Positions 25,229 through 34,404 of a stretch of 64,000 bases of DNA are shown piece by piece (position 1 is the stretch's first letter; every line of letters starts with the position of its first letter). A model generated the notes under the pieces. That model made no database searches. It was not told the DNA's origin and saw only the letters and a program-made list of their open reading frames with translations. Location of the stretch: NCBI GenBank assembly GCA_964426305.1, contig CAYRPO010000001.1, positions 1 to 64,000 of the forward strand. The letters run 5' to 3'. A program made the position numbers and the translations under genes. The stretch comes from CAYRPO01 sp964426305. Its GTDB lineage: Bacteria > Patescibacteriota > Saccharimonadia > Saccharimonadales > CAIOMD01.

Positions 25229-27756
25229 AAGTAAGTCTTCATATCGTCAAATACTATGGTAATGGCTTTGATCCATTGGCCGACGGTGGCGTTGCCGGTG
25301 TTGTAGAGCGTGTCGGTGCGCAACTGGGAGCCATAGAAGATGTTGTCCAGACGGGACCTCGCTATGACGGAATTGTGGTGGCTCGTGTTGTGGCTTGTGA
25401 TAAGCATCCTAATGCCGACAAACTGCATGTTTGCAAAGTTGATGACGGTGGTGCTGTACACGATGTTGCTCGTGACGCAGAAGGACTGGTGCAGGTTGTC
25501 TGCGGCGCGCCAAACGTTCGCAGTGGCATGACTGTTGCATGGCTACCACCTGGAAGTACTGTGCCGGTAACGTATGACGATGATGAACCGTTTGTTTTGA
25601 GCGCGCGAGAGCTACGTGGCGTCATAAGCAATGGCATGCTTGCGAGTGCGAGTGAGCTTGGTCTAAGCGATGATCATAGCGGTCTTCTGGAGATTACTAC
25701 GGAAGACGTTGGTGTGGATTTGACAAAGCCAGGAACACCATTTCGAAAGCTGTATGATCTAGACGATGTAATTTTGGACCTAGAGAACAAGATGTTTACG
25801 CATCGACCAGACTGTTTTGGTGCTATTGGCGTGGCCCGTGAACTGGCTGGCATTGCCGGATCGGCATTTACGTCGCCGGACTGGTATAAAAATCCGGTAT
25901 CTCTTCCTGCTCCTACTGCGGTTTTTGAGCTTCGGGTTTCAAATGAGGCCAAAGCTGTTGTACCGCGTTTTATGGCACAAGTTGTTCGAGATGTTACAGT
26001 ACAGCCAAGTCCGATGTGGCTACAGGCGTATCTGGCGCGTGTTGGCGTGAAGTCTATTAACAACATTGTCGATTTAACGAACTACTATATGTTGCTGACG
26101 GGTCAACCGCTACATGCGTTTGATTACGATAAGCTAGTGGCGCATAGTACTCAACCGACTTTAGGGCCGAGGATGGCAAAAGAGGGCGAGGAGCTTACGC
26201 TGCTTGGTGGCAAGACGGTAAAGCTAACATCTGGCGACATCGTCATAGCTACCGACACGCAAGCAGTTGCGCTGGCAGGTGTCATGGGCGGCGCAGAAAC
26301 CGAAGTCGACAGTACAACAAAGAATATCGTAATTGAATGCGCTACCTTTGATATGTACAGCATTCGACGTACAAGTATGCGTTACGGCTTATTCACCGAC
26401 GCCGTTACGCGCTATACAAAAGGCCAAAGTCCACTACAAAACGATCGCGTCTTGGCGAAGATTGTTGATGACCTTATGCATGTGGCAGACGGGTCTGTAG
26501 CGAGTGATGTATTTGATCTGTTGCGTCAAGACGTGAAACCAATGCCAGCAGTACATGTATCGGTTCGGTTCATCAATGACCGCCTCGGGTCGACGCTTAC
26601 GAGTTCTCAGATGAAAAAAATGCTTGAAAATGTGGAATTTGTTGTAGAGGTGGATGCCGCGCACGAAGAACTCATGATCACCCCGCCGTTTTGGCGCACC
26701 GACATAGAGCTTTCCGAGGATCTTGTCGAGGAAATCGGCAGATTGTATGGATACAGTAAATTGCCCATTAATCTACCTGTTCGACCCAGCATGCCTGTGC
26801 AGCGCGACACTCTACTGCAGCTAAAAGCACAAATCCGTACAGCACTCAAGGCTATGGGTGCTAATGAAGTGCTAGGCTACAGTTTTGTGCATGAAAAAAC
26901 AGTCCGCGCTGCCAACCAAAATCCGGTGGACGCCTTTAAGCTGAGCAACGCGCTGAGTCCAGACTTGCAGTATTACAGGCTGAGTCTCACACCTAGTTTG
27001 TTGGAAAAAATACAACCCAACATACGTGCTGGGTATGAACAATTTGCACTTTATGAAATCGGTAAAGGCCACGACCGCCGACACATACACGCAGAAGACG
27101 ACCTTCCTGACGAACACGAGCTGTTGTCGCTAGTTTTTGCGGCCAATGCAAAAACAGCAGGTCAAGGCGCTCCGTTTTATCGGGCTAGGGCCCTACTTGA
27201 TACGCTTGGTTCGCTTTTAGGTACTGCGTTTGTATGCAAGCAATATGCAGAAACGCCCGAACAGCTGCCACTATATGGACCATATGATCGGTCGCGCTGT
27301 GCCCAGGTGTATACGAAGTTTGATCATATTCCGGTTGGCGTGATTGGTGAGTTTAGCGCGACTGCACGCAGGGCCTTCAAACTGCCTGTGGCATGTGCTG
27401 GCTTCGAGCTTGATTTGAAAATGTTATCGCAGGCTTCTGGTCATAAAAGACAATACGAACCATTGCCGAGATTTCCAAAGGTCACGCAAGACATTTCTCT
27501 CAAAGTACCAACCACTGTCACATATGAAGATATACGCATGTGCCTAGAGGAAGCTTTGTCGACTGCTCAGCCACATGCGACCCGCTATTCGTTGGAGCCC
27601 GTAGACATATATGTTGCAGAGAATGGTGACAGACACATTGCGTTTCGACTCATGATTGCACATTATGAGCGCACAATGACTACTGATGAAGTTAATCAGC
27701 TTCTGGATATTGCAGCTGCCGCGGCGAGCGGTCAATATGCCGCTACTCGTTTATAG
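25225..27756 (+). CDS. pheT: Phenylalanyl-tRNA synthetase beta subunit
   Basis: An 843-aa beta subunit of the (alpha-beta)2 enzyme. Domains in order: a tRNA-binding EMAP-like domain ('DGIVVARVVACDKHPNADKL', about 50-150), the B3/4 editing domain ('VRDVTVQPSPMWLQAYLARV' and on), B5 ('RPSMPVQRD' region), the synthetase-like core and the C-terminal anticodon-binding FDX-ACB domain ('YEPLPRFPKVTQDISLKVP'). The length is normal. It is co-translated with pheS. The stop at 27756 is followed by 800 bp without an ordinary gene. Confidence 0.97.
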   Translation: MKVSLHIVKYYGNGFDPLADGGVAGVVERVGAQLGAIEDVVQTGPRYDGIVVARVVACDKHPNADKLHVCKVDDGGAVHDVARDAEGLVQVVCGAPNVRSGMTVAWLPPGSTVPVTYDDDEPFVLSARELRGVISNGMLASASELGLSDDHSGLLEITTEDVGVDLTKPGTPFRKLYDLDDVILDLENKMFTHRPDCFGAIGVARELAGIAGSAFTSPDWYKNPVSLPAPTAVFELRVSNEAKAVVPRFMAQVVRDVTVQPSPMWLQAYLARVGVKSINNIVDLTNYYMLLTGQPLHAFDYDKLVAHSTQPTLGPRMAKEGEELTLLGGKTVKLTSGDIVIATDTQAVALAGVMGGAETEVDSTTKNIVIECATFDMYSIRRTSMRYGLFTDAVTRYTKGQSPLQNDRVLAKIVDDLMHVADGSVASDVFDLLRQDVKPMPAVHVSVRFINDRLGSTLTSSQMKKMLENVEFVVEVDAAHEELMITPPFWRTDIELSEDLVEEIGRLYGYSKLPINLPVRPSMPVQRDTLLQLKAQIRTALKAMGANEVLGYSFVHEKTVRAANQNPVDAFKLSNALSPDLQYYRLSLTPSLLEKIQPNIRAGYEQFALYEIGKGHDRRHIHAEDDLPDEHELLSLVFAANAKTAGQGAPFYRARALLDTLGSLLGTAFVCKQYAETPEQLPLYGPYDRSRCAQVYTKFDHIPVGVIGEFSATARRAFKLPVACAGFELDLKMLSQASGHKRQYEPLPRFPKVTQDISLKVPTTVTYEDIRMCLEEALSTAQPHATRYSLEPVDIYVAENGDRHIAFRLMIAHYERTMTTDEVNQLLDIAAAAASGQYAATRL

Positions 27757-27821
27757 CTTGCATTTTCGTTCATTACGTGATACGATAAAAAATGCATCTT
27801 TGAGGCATAACTGCCCAAGTG

Positions 27822-27851
27822 TTGCACATTTTCAACCAGACACTGTATTGT
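27822..27851 (+). promoter_or_regulatory. Putative promoter of the structured RNA
   Basis: TTGCAC (27822-27827), an 18-bp spacer and TATTGT (27846-27851) predict a transcription start at about 27858-27860, directly before the first long hairpin. The region 27757-27821 otherwise shows only a small ATGC...GCAT hairpin near 27792-27808. Confidence 0.5.
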
Positions 27852-27858
27852 TTGTCAT

Positions 27859-28304
27859 GAGTTCGGGTGTTCGTAGGTGTGTTTTTCTGTAAACGCATAC
27901 CTATGAACATCCGAAATCGTGCCCTTGAACGTACGATGACGGAATAGGCTAACGATGCACCATTGCAAGCAAATCCATGAAGAGGTTTGCGAAATGTTCG
28001 TTGCTCCGCAACGGATAGTTGCAATGAATATGCATTGTTGTAAGCTGGTGGCCCCGCAGATGCCCCTGTGTTGGTGTCCCCTTCAAAAAGGGACTCCCCC
28101 GACCGACACTTGAACCCTGCGGGGCCACCGCCCACGTACGTTGTAATCTCTGGATGCTGCTCGCAATATTGATTATCCCAATTGATATTGACATGCTGGC
28201 ACACAGAGACAGGAGGTGCTCCGCCAATCTGCAAGTTGGCGTGTTAGCACCCGTTCGGCCGGGGCCCCTAGTTCCAGCTAGTGTGGCCCCGGCCAGGCTT
28301 TTTG
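27859..28304 (+). ncRNA. Unrecognised highly structured RNA, about 445 nt
   Basis: Seen directly, as nested inverted repeats. First, a 20-bp stem, 27862-27881 with 27896-27915, fully paired on the plus strand if three G-U pairs are allowed; on the minus strand these become A-C mismatches. Second, a three-way junction closed by ATGCA/TGCAT and CATTGCAA (27961-27968)/TTGCAATG (28019-28026), holding GCAAATCC/GGTTTGC and CGTTGC-TCC-GCAACG. Third, a rod with a 13-bp base GGTGGCCCCGCAG (28047-28059)/28117-28129, then GTGTTGG/CCGACAC and GTCCC/GGGAC. Fourth, an AU hairpin at 28164-28190. Fifth, GGTGCT/AGCACC enclosing CGCCAA/TTGGCG (28215-28251). It ends in a terminator. RNase P, tmRNA, SRP and 6S signatures were not found. 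Confidence 0.65.
28257..28304 (+). terminator. Strong GC-rich intrinsic terminator
   Basis: GGCCGGGGCC (28257-28266) pairs perfectly with GGCCCCGGCC (28285-28294), with an inner CTAG/CTAG part, followed by AGGCTTTTTG. It would end the structured RNA read on the plus strand. A perfect GGCAATATTGCC palindrome follows at 28312-28323. Confidence 0.85.
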
Positions 28305-28425
28305 TATCTGTGGCAATATTGCCCGGTACTATAGAGCAATGTCTGGTTGTTTTGCTCAGAACCCATAACACTGGTTGTGGCTTGTGAGCAGAAATCCAAG
28401 TTAATCAAGCTATGTCACGAGTTAT

Positions 28426-28454
28426 TTGTGATAAGCGTCTTTATGTGGTACAGT
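28426..28454 (+). promoter_or_regulatory. Promoter of the small zinc-ribbon gene
   Basis: TTGTGA (28426-28431), 17-bp spacer, TACAGT (28449-28454). It gives a leader of about 95 nt (from about 28461) before the ATG at 28558, containing a possible ATGCA.../...TGCAT closing stem. This leader is long for a genome where many genes appear leaderless. Confidence 0.55.
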
Positions 28455-28557
28455 ATGCATCGCCAGTCGTGAGGTGAGGTGATTTGCCCACAACGTGCAT
28501 TTACAACCAGGTGCTGATACGCTCCTGTCCCGTCAATAGGAAAGGATGTGAGCCAGT

Positions 28558-28725
28558 ATGGCTTACAGCTATGAACAGGCGAAGAATGGCTTCGGCTCCA
28601 AGGACAATGGCAAGCCTGTCAAGTGCTCGAGCTGTGGCAGTAGGGCGCCCGTCAACATCAAATCAGGGTATGCCCCTGCAGATGTGAAGTCGCCCTGTTG
28701 CGAAAAGCCAATGGAAAACGCCTAA
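28558..28725 (+). CDS. Small zinc-ribbon protein, 55 aa
   Basis: Not recognised. It begins MAYSYEQAKNGFGSKDNG, then 'KPVKCSSCGSRAPVNIKSG' and 'SPCCEKPMENA' at the end. Two cysteine knuckles (CSSC at 23-26 and CC at 47-48) could bind one zinc, as in rubredoxin-like or ribbon folds. It is basic, with no membrane segment. The SD is AGGAAAGG at 28538-28545, about 12 nt before the ATG. The base composition is richer in GC than its neighbours. It has its own promoter and a leader of about 95 nt, and its mRNA would end in or pass through a 15-bp perfect hairpin. It stands next to the structured RNA, but no direct link can be shown. Confidence 0.65.
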   Translation: MAYSYEQAKNGFGSKDNGKPVKCSSCGSRAPVNIKSGYAPADVKSPCCEKPMENA

Positions 28726-28739
28726 AGGGTTGTACTGCT

Positions 28740-28775
28740 ACGGAGCAGATGGGGCCAAAACCCCATCTGCTCCGT
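28740..28775. repeat. 15-bp perfect hairpin after the zinc-ribbon gene
   Basis: ACGGAGCAGATGGGG (28740-28754) and its exact complement (28761-28775) flank the loop CCAAAA. No T-run follows on either strand, so it is not a classical intrinsic terminator; it may protect the 3' end of the mRNA. The rest of the gap to 28888 shows only the -10 of the ABC gene. Confidence 0.8.
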
Positions 28776-28888
28776 GCACGAATCGTCAGGACAGCACCTG
28801 GCTTACCCAGAATTCATAAGCTTTGACTTGTGGTTTGTGTGTAAGTTGCTACATGTTTTTGCGCAATATGTTGTTACACTGTAGTGGC

Positions 28889-30658
28889 ATGAAAGATATC
28901 TGGAAGGTTATTGTTTTTAGTCGAAGTTTGTGGCGGTATTATGCCGTCATCAGTGTGTTTACGATCGGCTTGAGTTTTGCGTCGCTTTTGCAACCGCTCC
29001 TGTCGGGCAAGGCAATCGACGAGATCAGTAAAGGCACAAGTGCTGATGTACGATATGTCATCATACTTGCTGTCATAATCTTTGGGCTTGAGCTACTAAG
29101 TACCGTTTTCAGTAACATAAGCGGCTACCTTGGCGATCAAATGTATGCGCGTTTACAGAAACTACTGTCTGAACGATACTACGGTCATCTACTTAATCTG
29201 CCTCAGCGGTATTTTGACACAGAACTATCCGGCAAGATCATCAATCGGCTTAATCGGTCAATCACGCAAATCGCAAGCTTTATGCATATGATGAGCAACA
29301 ATTTTTTGCAGTTCATCTTTACAACTGTATTTTCGTTAGTTGTTGTTGCGATATATAGTTGGCAGGTAGCTGCGATGCTGCTGACACTGTACCCGATTTA
29401 TATATACATGACATTTAGAACGAGTGATCGTTGGCAAAAATACCAAGCACAAAAGAACAAACACGCTGACATAGCAACTGGCCGATTCACCGAAGCAATC
29501 GGTCAGATTCGAGTTGTAAAAAGTTTCAATCAGGAACAGCGTGAACTGTCATTTTTTAGTCGACATATGCAAAAGGTAGTACGTATTGAACAGCCACAGT
29601 CAAAATATTGGCACAAAAAAGATGTTGAGCGACGCTTAGTGCTGAATGTGATCTTTTTCGCGGTCTATGCATATATATTTGTACAGGGTGCGCGGGGTGT
29701 TTTTTCGCCAGGCGCATCGGTCGCTTTGATCTTGTATGCCATGCAAATTCGTATACCCATATTTACCATTAGCTACTTGGTTGAAAACACGCAAAAAGCC
29801 ATCGCTGACAGTAAGGATTATTTTGTTGCCCTGAGCGTTCGAGCTGACATTGCCGACAAGCCGAACGCCAAAGTCTTACAGGTCCAACATGGAACGGTAG
29901 CTGTGCAGGACGTGTCGTTTAGTTATGGCGACACGCCTGTACTAAAAAATGTTACGCTCAATTTTCGGGCTGGCACAAAAACGGCACTTGTAGGCGAGAG
30001 CGGCGAAGGCAAAACAACACTTACGAACCTGCTCATTCGGCTATATGATCCACAGCACGGAAGGATTGTCGTCGACGATCAGCCGATATCGGAGGTAACG
30101 CAGCAGTCGTTGCGAGAGTCTATAGGTGTTGTGTTCCAAGAACCGGCGCTGTTTAGTGGTACGATTTTTGAAAATATTGCATATGCAAAGCCGTCTGCTA
30201 CCAAAGACCAGGTTGTCGAAGCTGCAAAAGCTGCAAATGCGCATGATTTTATACAAAAATATGAAAAAGGATATCATACTCAGATCGGCGAGCGTGGACT
30301 CAAGCTCAGCGGTGGACAAAAGCAGCGCATCGCAATTGCACGTGCGATTTTGAAAGATGCTCCAATCCTAATCTTAGACGAAGCGACGAGTAGTCTCGAC
30401 AGTAAGAGTGAGGTAGAGGTACATGCAGCACTAGAACGCCTGATGAGACAGCGCACAACGATTATCATTGCTCATAGACTGAGCACTATTGCTAGTGTTG
30501 ATACTATTGTCACGCTTCGTGGCGGTCGGATTGATGAAATTGGAACGCCGGCAGAACTAGCAAAAACAGATGGCATCTATGCGCAATTACTTGCAATGAG
30601 CGCAAAGCATACAGATCAATCCAAAAAACGATTACAAGCATTTGAGATTTCTGCGTAG
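28889..30658 (+). CDS. ABC exporter, fused membrane and ATPase domains
   Basis: A 589-aa half-transporter that would work as a dimer. Six helices occupy about 15-320, then the ATPase with Walker A 'GESGEGKTTL', signature 'LSGGQKQRIAIARA', Walker B 'APILILDEATSSLD' and the switch histidine in 'IIIAHRLST'. It groups with type IV exporters for lipids, peptides or drugs; the cargo is unknown. The ATG at 28889 is preferred because TACACT (28875-28880) lies 8 nt upstream with no SD and the 22 upstream codons precede the promoter. The RND exporter gene follows in the same direction. Confidence 0.93.
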   Translation: MKDIWKVIVFSRSLWRYYAVISVFTIGLSFASLLQPLLSGKAIDEISKGTSADVRYVIILAVIIFGLELLSTVFSNISGYLGDQMYARLQKLLSERYYGHLLNLPQRYFDTELSGKIINRLNRSITQIASFMHMMSNNFLQFIFTTVFSLVVVAIYSWQVAAMLLTLYPIYIYMTFRTSDRWQKYQAQKNKHADIATGRFTEAIGQIRVVKSFNQEQRELSFFSRHMQKVVRIEQPQSKYWHKKDVERRLVLNVIFFAVYAYIFVQGARGVFSPGASVALILYAMQIRIPIFTISYLVENTQKAIADSKDYFVALSVRADIADKPNAKVLQVQHGTVAVQDVSFSYGDTPVLKNVTLNFRAGTKTALVGESGEGKTTLTNLLIRLYDPQHGRIVVDDQPISEVTQQSLRESIGVVFQEPALFSGTIFENIAYAKPSATKDQVVEAAKAANAHDFIQKYEKGYHTQIGERGLKLSGGQKQRIAIARAILKDAPILILDEATSSLDSKSEVEVHAALERLMRQRTTIIIAHRLSTIASVDTIVTLRGGRIDEIGTPAELAKTDGIYAQLLAMSAKHTDQSKKRLQAFEISA

Positions 30659-30711
30659 TTTTTGTTATGCTTGTTAAGTATTTATCAAAAATATAAGAAA
30701 TTGGGGTCGCT

Positions 30712-33444
30712 ATGTCTCGTGGAGTAAAGCGTTCATCGGCGCGATCTAAGTCGTCTGTCGCGGAGCCAAAAGATAAACTACTAACAAAACTTACGTCGTG
30801 GTTTTTTGCAAGACCACGTTTCACGGCTGCTCTATGGGTCGTGATTCTTGTTTTTGGTATCTTGAGCTACACTACATTACTGAAGCGGGAAGGTTTTCCC
30901 AGTATAGCGTTTCCGTTTAGTGTCATTAACGGAACGTATCTAGTCAATGATCCGGCGGTGGTTGATGAAAAAGTTGCGAAGCCTTTGAGCCAATTGATCC
31001 TAGAGCAAGGTACAGCCAAGACCGTACAGACCCAAAGCTTTGCGAACTTTTTTGTTGTAACGGTACAGTATAAAGACGGTACCGATGCCGCTGAGGCAAC
31101 AAAACAGATTGAGACGATAGTAAAAACAAACAATACGCTGCCGCCGCAGGCAAATGCGCAGTTTACAGTTCCCAAATTTGGCTTCACCGAACGTGGCGAC
31201 GACATTGCTATCTCGATTTATGCAAAAAGCGGAGAACAGACAACGGAGACGTTAACAGCTCGAGCCGAGCAAGCTGCAACGTTTTTGAAGAGCCAAGAGA
31301 TTACGCTTGCCAAAGACATATCGGTTATCAACCCGTACCAGGAAGCCATAAATCCTTTGACCGGACAGATGGCGCTCACGCAAAAGAACTTTGACAGATT
31401 TGGACAGCGTGTTGATGACAAAAATGAGTTTACAAATTCCGTAATCATTGGCATCACTCGTGCGAATGGTGCTGACATACTGAAGTTAAATGATCAGGTA
31501 GAGAAGGCGGTCGCTGCGCTCAATCAGCAGTCTGATTTTCAGGGCAACCAAGCCACAATTAGTGCAAGTTTTGCGCCGCAGATTCGTGATCAAGTGAGTG
31601 AACTGCAGAAAGTTCTACTTGAGGGTCTCATCGCGGTTCTAGTGGTCGGAACGATTGTTATTGCATTTCGTGCCTCAATCATAACAGTCATATCTATGAT
31701 TACCGTGCTTGCCGCAACGGTCGGCTTGTTATATGCGGTTGGGTACACTCTCAACACGATTACGCTGTTTGCGCTCATCCTGGGGTTGTCGCTAATTGTT
31801 GACGATACAATCATTATGGTCGAAGCTATTGATGCCCAACGACGTCGACAGAAGCAGGCAAAAGATGCGGTACGCACTGCAACCAGAAAGGTAAGCCGGG
31901 CAATGGTTGCTGCTACGCTGACAGCGGCTTTAAGCTTCGCGCCGCTTTTGTTCGTTGGAGGAATATTGGGCGGCTTTATACGGGCCATACCAGCGACGAT
32001 CATAAGCGCATTACTGATTAGTCTGTTTGTCGCGCTGATATTTATCCCGTTATTTGCGCGTTACTTATTGCTTGGTAAGAAGCAGATGGGAGACGGGAAT
32101 GTCAAGGAAGTTGCCGCCGGAATTGAGGCGAAGCTGGCACGATTTATTTCAGCACCGATGCTTTGGGCAAAACATTCTCGCAAGAAACTAGTGTTTGTTG
32201 GCCTGACGGCGGTATTGATTGGGTTTGGATTCATCGCTGCAGGTGGTGCAATCGCAAAATATGTTGAATTTAATATATTTCCGTCAGACAAAGACTCAAA
32301 CGCAGTCACGGTAAACTTGGCTTTTCCGCCACTGACAACAATCCAGCAAGCGCAAGCAACGGCCGCACGAGCTGACAAGATCGTTGGGGAAACGGTTGGA
32401 GACAATTTTGTACAAGCTTCGTATCTGGCGACAGGAAGTGCTCAGGGCGGTTCTTTGAGGGTTGATTTAGTTGGGTATGCTGAACGTGATGTCCGCTCTC
32501 CGGAAATTGTTCGTCAGCTAGAGAAGGCTTTTGATGGCTTCCAGGGCGCACGAGTAGCCGTGCAGCAACAGAGCGCTGGGCCGCCGCCGTCGGCTTTTGA
32601 AGTTCGTATCGAAACGACTGATCGTGAAAATGGTCTGGCGGCTGCACATGCGATAGCAACATACCTAGAGACAACTGAGCTGAAACGCCCCGATGGAACA
32701 AAGCCTCAAATTAAAACGGTCACAGTCACAAATAGTGATGTTCTAAATCGTAAGAATAGTACCGCATATGTATCGGTCACGGCAGAATTTGTCGATTCCG
32801 ACACAACGACTCTTGTAACGCTTGCAAAAGCAGCCGTAGAGAGTAAGTTTACCGCAAGCGAACTTGCAAAATATCAGCTCAAAACTGAAAACTTAAGTTT
32901 TGATTTTGGCCAAGAAGACGAAAACCAAGATTCGTTTGCAACACTTGCGTTAGCGTTTCCGGCCGTTTTGGCAGTGATCTATGTATTGTTGGCCGTCCAG
33001 TTCCGTAGCTTTTTGCAGCCGTTGCTTATCTTCATGGCGATTCCATTTAGTTTCTTTGGTATTGCGTTCGGTCTCAAGATCACCGACAATCCGTTTAGCT
33101 TCTTCGCTATGCTTGGCTTCTTCGCGCTCATCGGGCTTAGTATCAAAAATACAATTCTGCTAACAGATTATTGCAACCAGGCTCGGCGTGCCGGTATGCA
33201 CCCTGTTGACGCAGCGCATGAGGCACTCGCGGAACGCTTTAGGCCGCTTGTTGCTACAAGCTTGACGGCCGTCGTATCGCTGATCCCTCTTGCCCTAACA
33301 AGCCCATTCTGGGAAGGCCTGGCGGTCGTATTGATCTTTGGATTATTGTCGAGTACGTTGTTGGTATTAACGGTATTCCCGTACTACTATCTTGGCGCTG
33401 AATTTTTGCGTACGCGTCGCTGGATTCGACGCAAAAAAGCATAA
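30712..33444 (+). CDS. RND-superfamily efflux permease
   Basis: A 910-aa proton-driven exporter of the AcrB/SwrC type with 12 helices and two large outer domains. The segments 'LKREGFPSIAFPFSVI', 'PLSQLILEQGTAKTVQTQSF', TM4 'LILGLSLIVDDTIIMVEAID' (Asp pair region) and 'FALIGLSIKNTILLTDYCNQ' are typical. It is shorter than AcrB (about 1040 aa), as in Gram-positive relatives that work without an outer membrane channel. No periplasmic adaptor or TolC-like gene is near, in keeping with a monoderm envelope. The start is ATG 30712 with TTGGGG as a weak SD. Confidence 0.9.
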   Translation: MSRGVKRSSARSKSSVAEPKDKLLTKLTSWFFARPRFTAALWVVILVFGILSYTTLLKREGFPSIAFPFSVINGTYLVNDPAVVDEKVAKPLSQLILEQGTAKTVQTQSFANFFVVTVQYKDGTDAAEATKQIETIVKTNNTLPPQANAQFTVPKFGFTERGDDIAISIYAKSGEQTTETLTARAEQAATFLKSQEITLAKDISVINPYQEAINPLTGQMALTQKNFDRFGQRVDDKNEFTNSVIIGITRANGADILKLNDQVEKAVAALNQQSDFQGNQATISASFAPQIRDQVSELQKVLLEGLIAVLVVGTIVIAFRASIITVISMITVLAATVGLLYAVGYTLNTITLFALILGLSLIVDDTIIMVEAIDAQRRRQKQAKDAVRTATRKVSRAMVAATLTAALSFAPLLFVGGILGGFIRAIPATIISALLISLFVALIFIPLFARYLLLGKKQMGDGNVKEVAAGIEAKLARFISAPMLWAKHSRKKLVFVGLTAVLIGFGFIAAGGAIAKYVEFNIFPSDKDSNAVTVNLAFPPLTTIQQAQATAARADKIVGETVGDNFVQASYLATGSAQGGSLRVDLVGYAERDVRSPEIVRQLEKAFDGFQGARVAVQQQSAGPPPSAFEVRIETTDRENGLAAAHAIATYLETTELKRPDGTKPQIKTVTVTNSDVLNRKNSTAYVSVTAEFVDSDTTTLVTLAKAAVESKFTASELAKYQLKTENLSFDFGQEDENQDSFATLALAFPAVLAVIYVLLAVQFRSFLQPLLIFMAIPFSFFGIAFGLKITDNPFSFFAMLGFFALIGLSIKNTILLTDYCNQARRAGMHPVDAAHEALAERFRPLVATSLTAVVSLIPLALTSPFWEGLAVVLIFGLLSSTLLVLTVFPYYYLGAEFLRTRRWIRRKKA

Positions 33445-33484
33445 AGCCTGCTATACTTGTAGTACAAATTAGAGGGAAATATAC

Positions 33485-34063
33485 ATGTCAACAACTACAA
33501 ACACACAACGTGCTGTGTCGTTGGTCTTGGCGCTTGTTTTTCTGTTTTCGACGATTGGTGTCGTTGCCTTGATTGTGGCGCAGTCAAACCAACAGGCGAA
33601 ACAGCAGCAAGAATTACAAGATCTACTGACAAACAAAACACAGATAGCGTGCTCGATTGACAACGCACTTAACTATAAACCGGAGGCACCCATGCAAGGC
33701 AAACCATTACCAAACTACACCCCACAAGCAGATATTGCCGAGCTTGGCTGTATCGATATTGTTGTAGGCACTGGGGTGGAAGCTAAGGCCAACGATACTG
33801 TGACGGCGCATTATACTGGTGCTGTTGCGGCAACGGGGATCGTATTTCAGAGCTCTATCGACAGCGGCTCGCCAATACCATTTGGCCTAAACCAGGTCAT
33901 ACAGGGCTGGTCAAAAGGAGTCCCAGGCATGAAAGAAGGGGGAAAACGACGTTTACTCATCCCGAGCGCACTGGCCTATGGCGCGAATCCGCCGGCTGGC
34001 TCAGGTATCCCGGCCGATGCCGATCTCGTCTTTGACGTAGAGTTGGTAAAAGTTGGCAACTAG
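33485..34063 (+). CDS. Membrane-anchored FKBP-type peptidyl-prolyl isomerase
   Basis: A 192-aa protein: an N-terminal membrane helix at about 10-34, a linker rich in Gln ('SNQQAKQQQELQDLL'), and an FKBP domain at about 85-190 with 'DTVTAHYTGAVAATGIVFQS', 'VIQGWSKGVPGMKEGGKRRL', 'IPSALAYGANPPAGSGIPAD' and 'LVFDVELVKV'. The active-site Y, D/W and Y residues are retained. It would help folding of exported proteins outside the membrane. Two cysteines (about 58 and 78) are of unknown meaning. SD GAGGGAAAT precedes the ATG. Confidence 0.93.
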   Translation: MSTTTNTQRAVSLVLALVFLFSTIGVVALIVAQSNQQAKQQQELQDLLTNKTQIACSIDNALNYKPEAPMQGKPLPNYTPQADIAELGCIDIVVGTGVEAKANDTVTAHYTGAVAATGIVFQSSIDSGSPIPFGLNQVIQGWSKGVPGMKEGGKRRLLIPSALAYGANPPAGSGIPADADLVFDVELVKVGN

Positions 34064-34142
34064 CACTACATATAGTGTTTGACACCAAGAGCATAAGCAT
34101 AGTAAACTATAAAAAGTAAAGTAACTAAGGGTATATAACCAT

Positions 34143-34391
34143 ATGGTTAAAGACATCACCATCTACAGTACAAATACCTGCGCCTATTGCGTTATGGTAA
34201 AAAAGTGGCTTAACAGCAAAGGACTTGCATATACCGAAGTAAACCTCGACGAACACCCAGAGCGTGCCAACGAACCATTTGAGCTCACGCATCAGCTGGC
34301 CGTTCCTGTGACTGTTGTTACGAAGGATGACGATTCGCAAGAAGTGGTTGTAGGATTTAATCTATCAAAACTGGCGCCTGCAGTTGCCTGA
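34143..34391 (+). CDS. Glutaredoxin/NrdH-like redoxin
   Basis: An 82-aa thioredoxin-fold protein with the redox pair C13-C16 in 'IYSTNTCAYCVMVKKWL', a cis-Pro segment 'LAVPVTVVT' and 'VVGFNLSKL'. The CAYC active site and small size resemble NrdH or mycoredoxin-like redoxins that take electrons from thioredoxin reductase rather than glutathione. The next gene is a thioredoxin reductase that starts almost at its stop, which supports that partnership. There is no clear SD; the ATG is the only sensible start. Confidence 0.88.
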   Translation: MVKDITIYSTNTCAYCVMVKKWLNSKGLAYTEVNLDEHPERANEPFELTHQLAVPVTVVTKDDDSQEVVVGFNLSKLAPAVA

Positions 34392-34404
34392 GTCTGGACA
34401 TTAT

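Noticed and set aside
27859..28304. RNase P RNA, tmRNA, 6S or SRP RNA
   Set aside because: The conserved GAGGAAAGTCC, the tmRNA T-arm with CCA end and tag frame, and the GGTCAGGTCCGGAAGGA-type SRP loop are not found on either strand.
27773..28371. Minus-strand frames of 140 and 153 codons across the structured RNA region
   Set aside because: Their sequence follows the inverted repeats, resembles no protein, and the G-U pattern supports a plus-strand RNA.
28740..28775. Classical intrinsic terminator
   Set aside because: Perfect stem but no T-run on either side; reported as a hairpin only.
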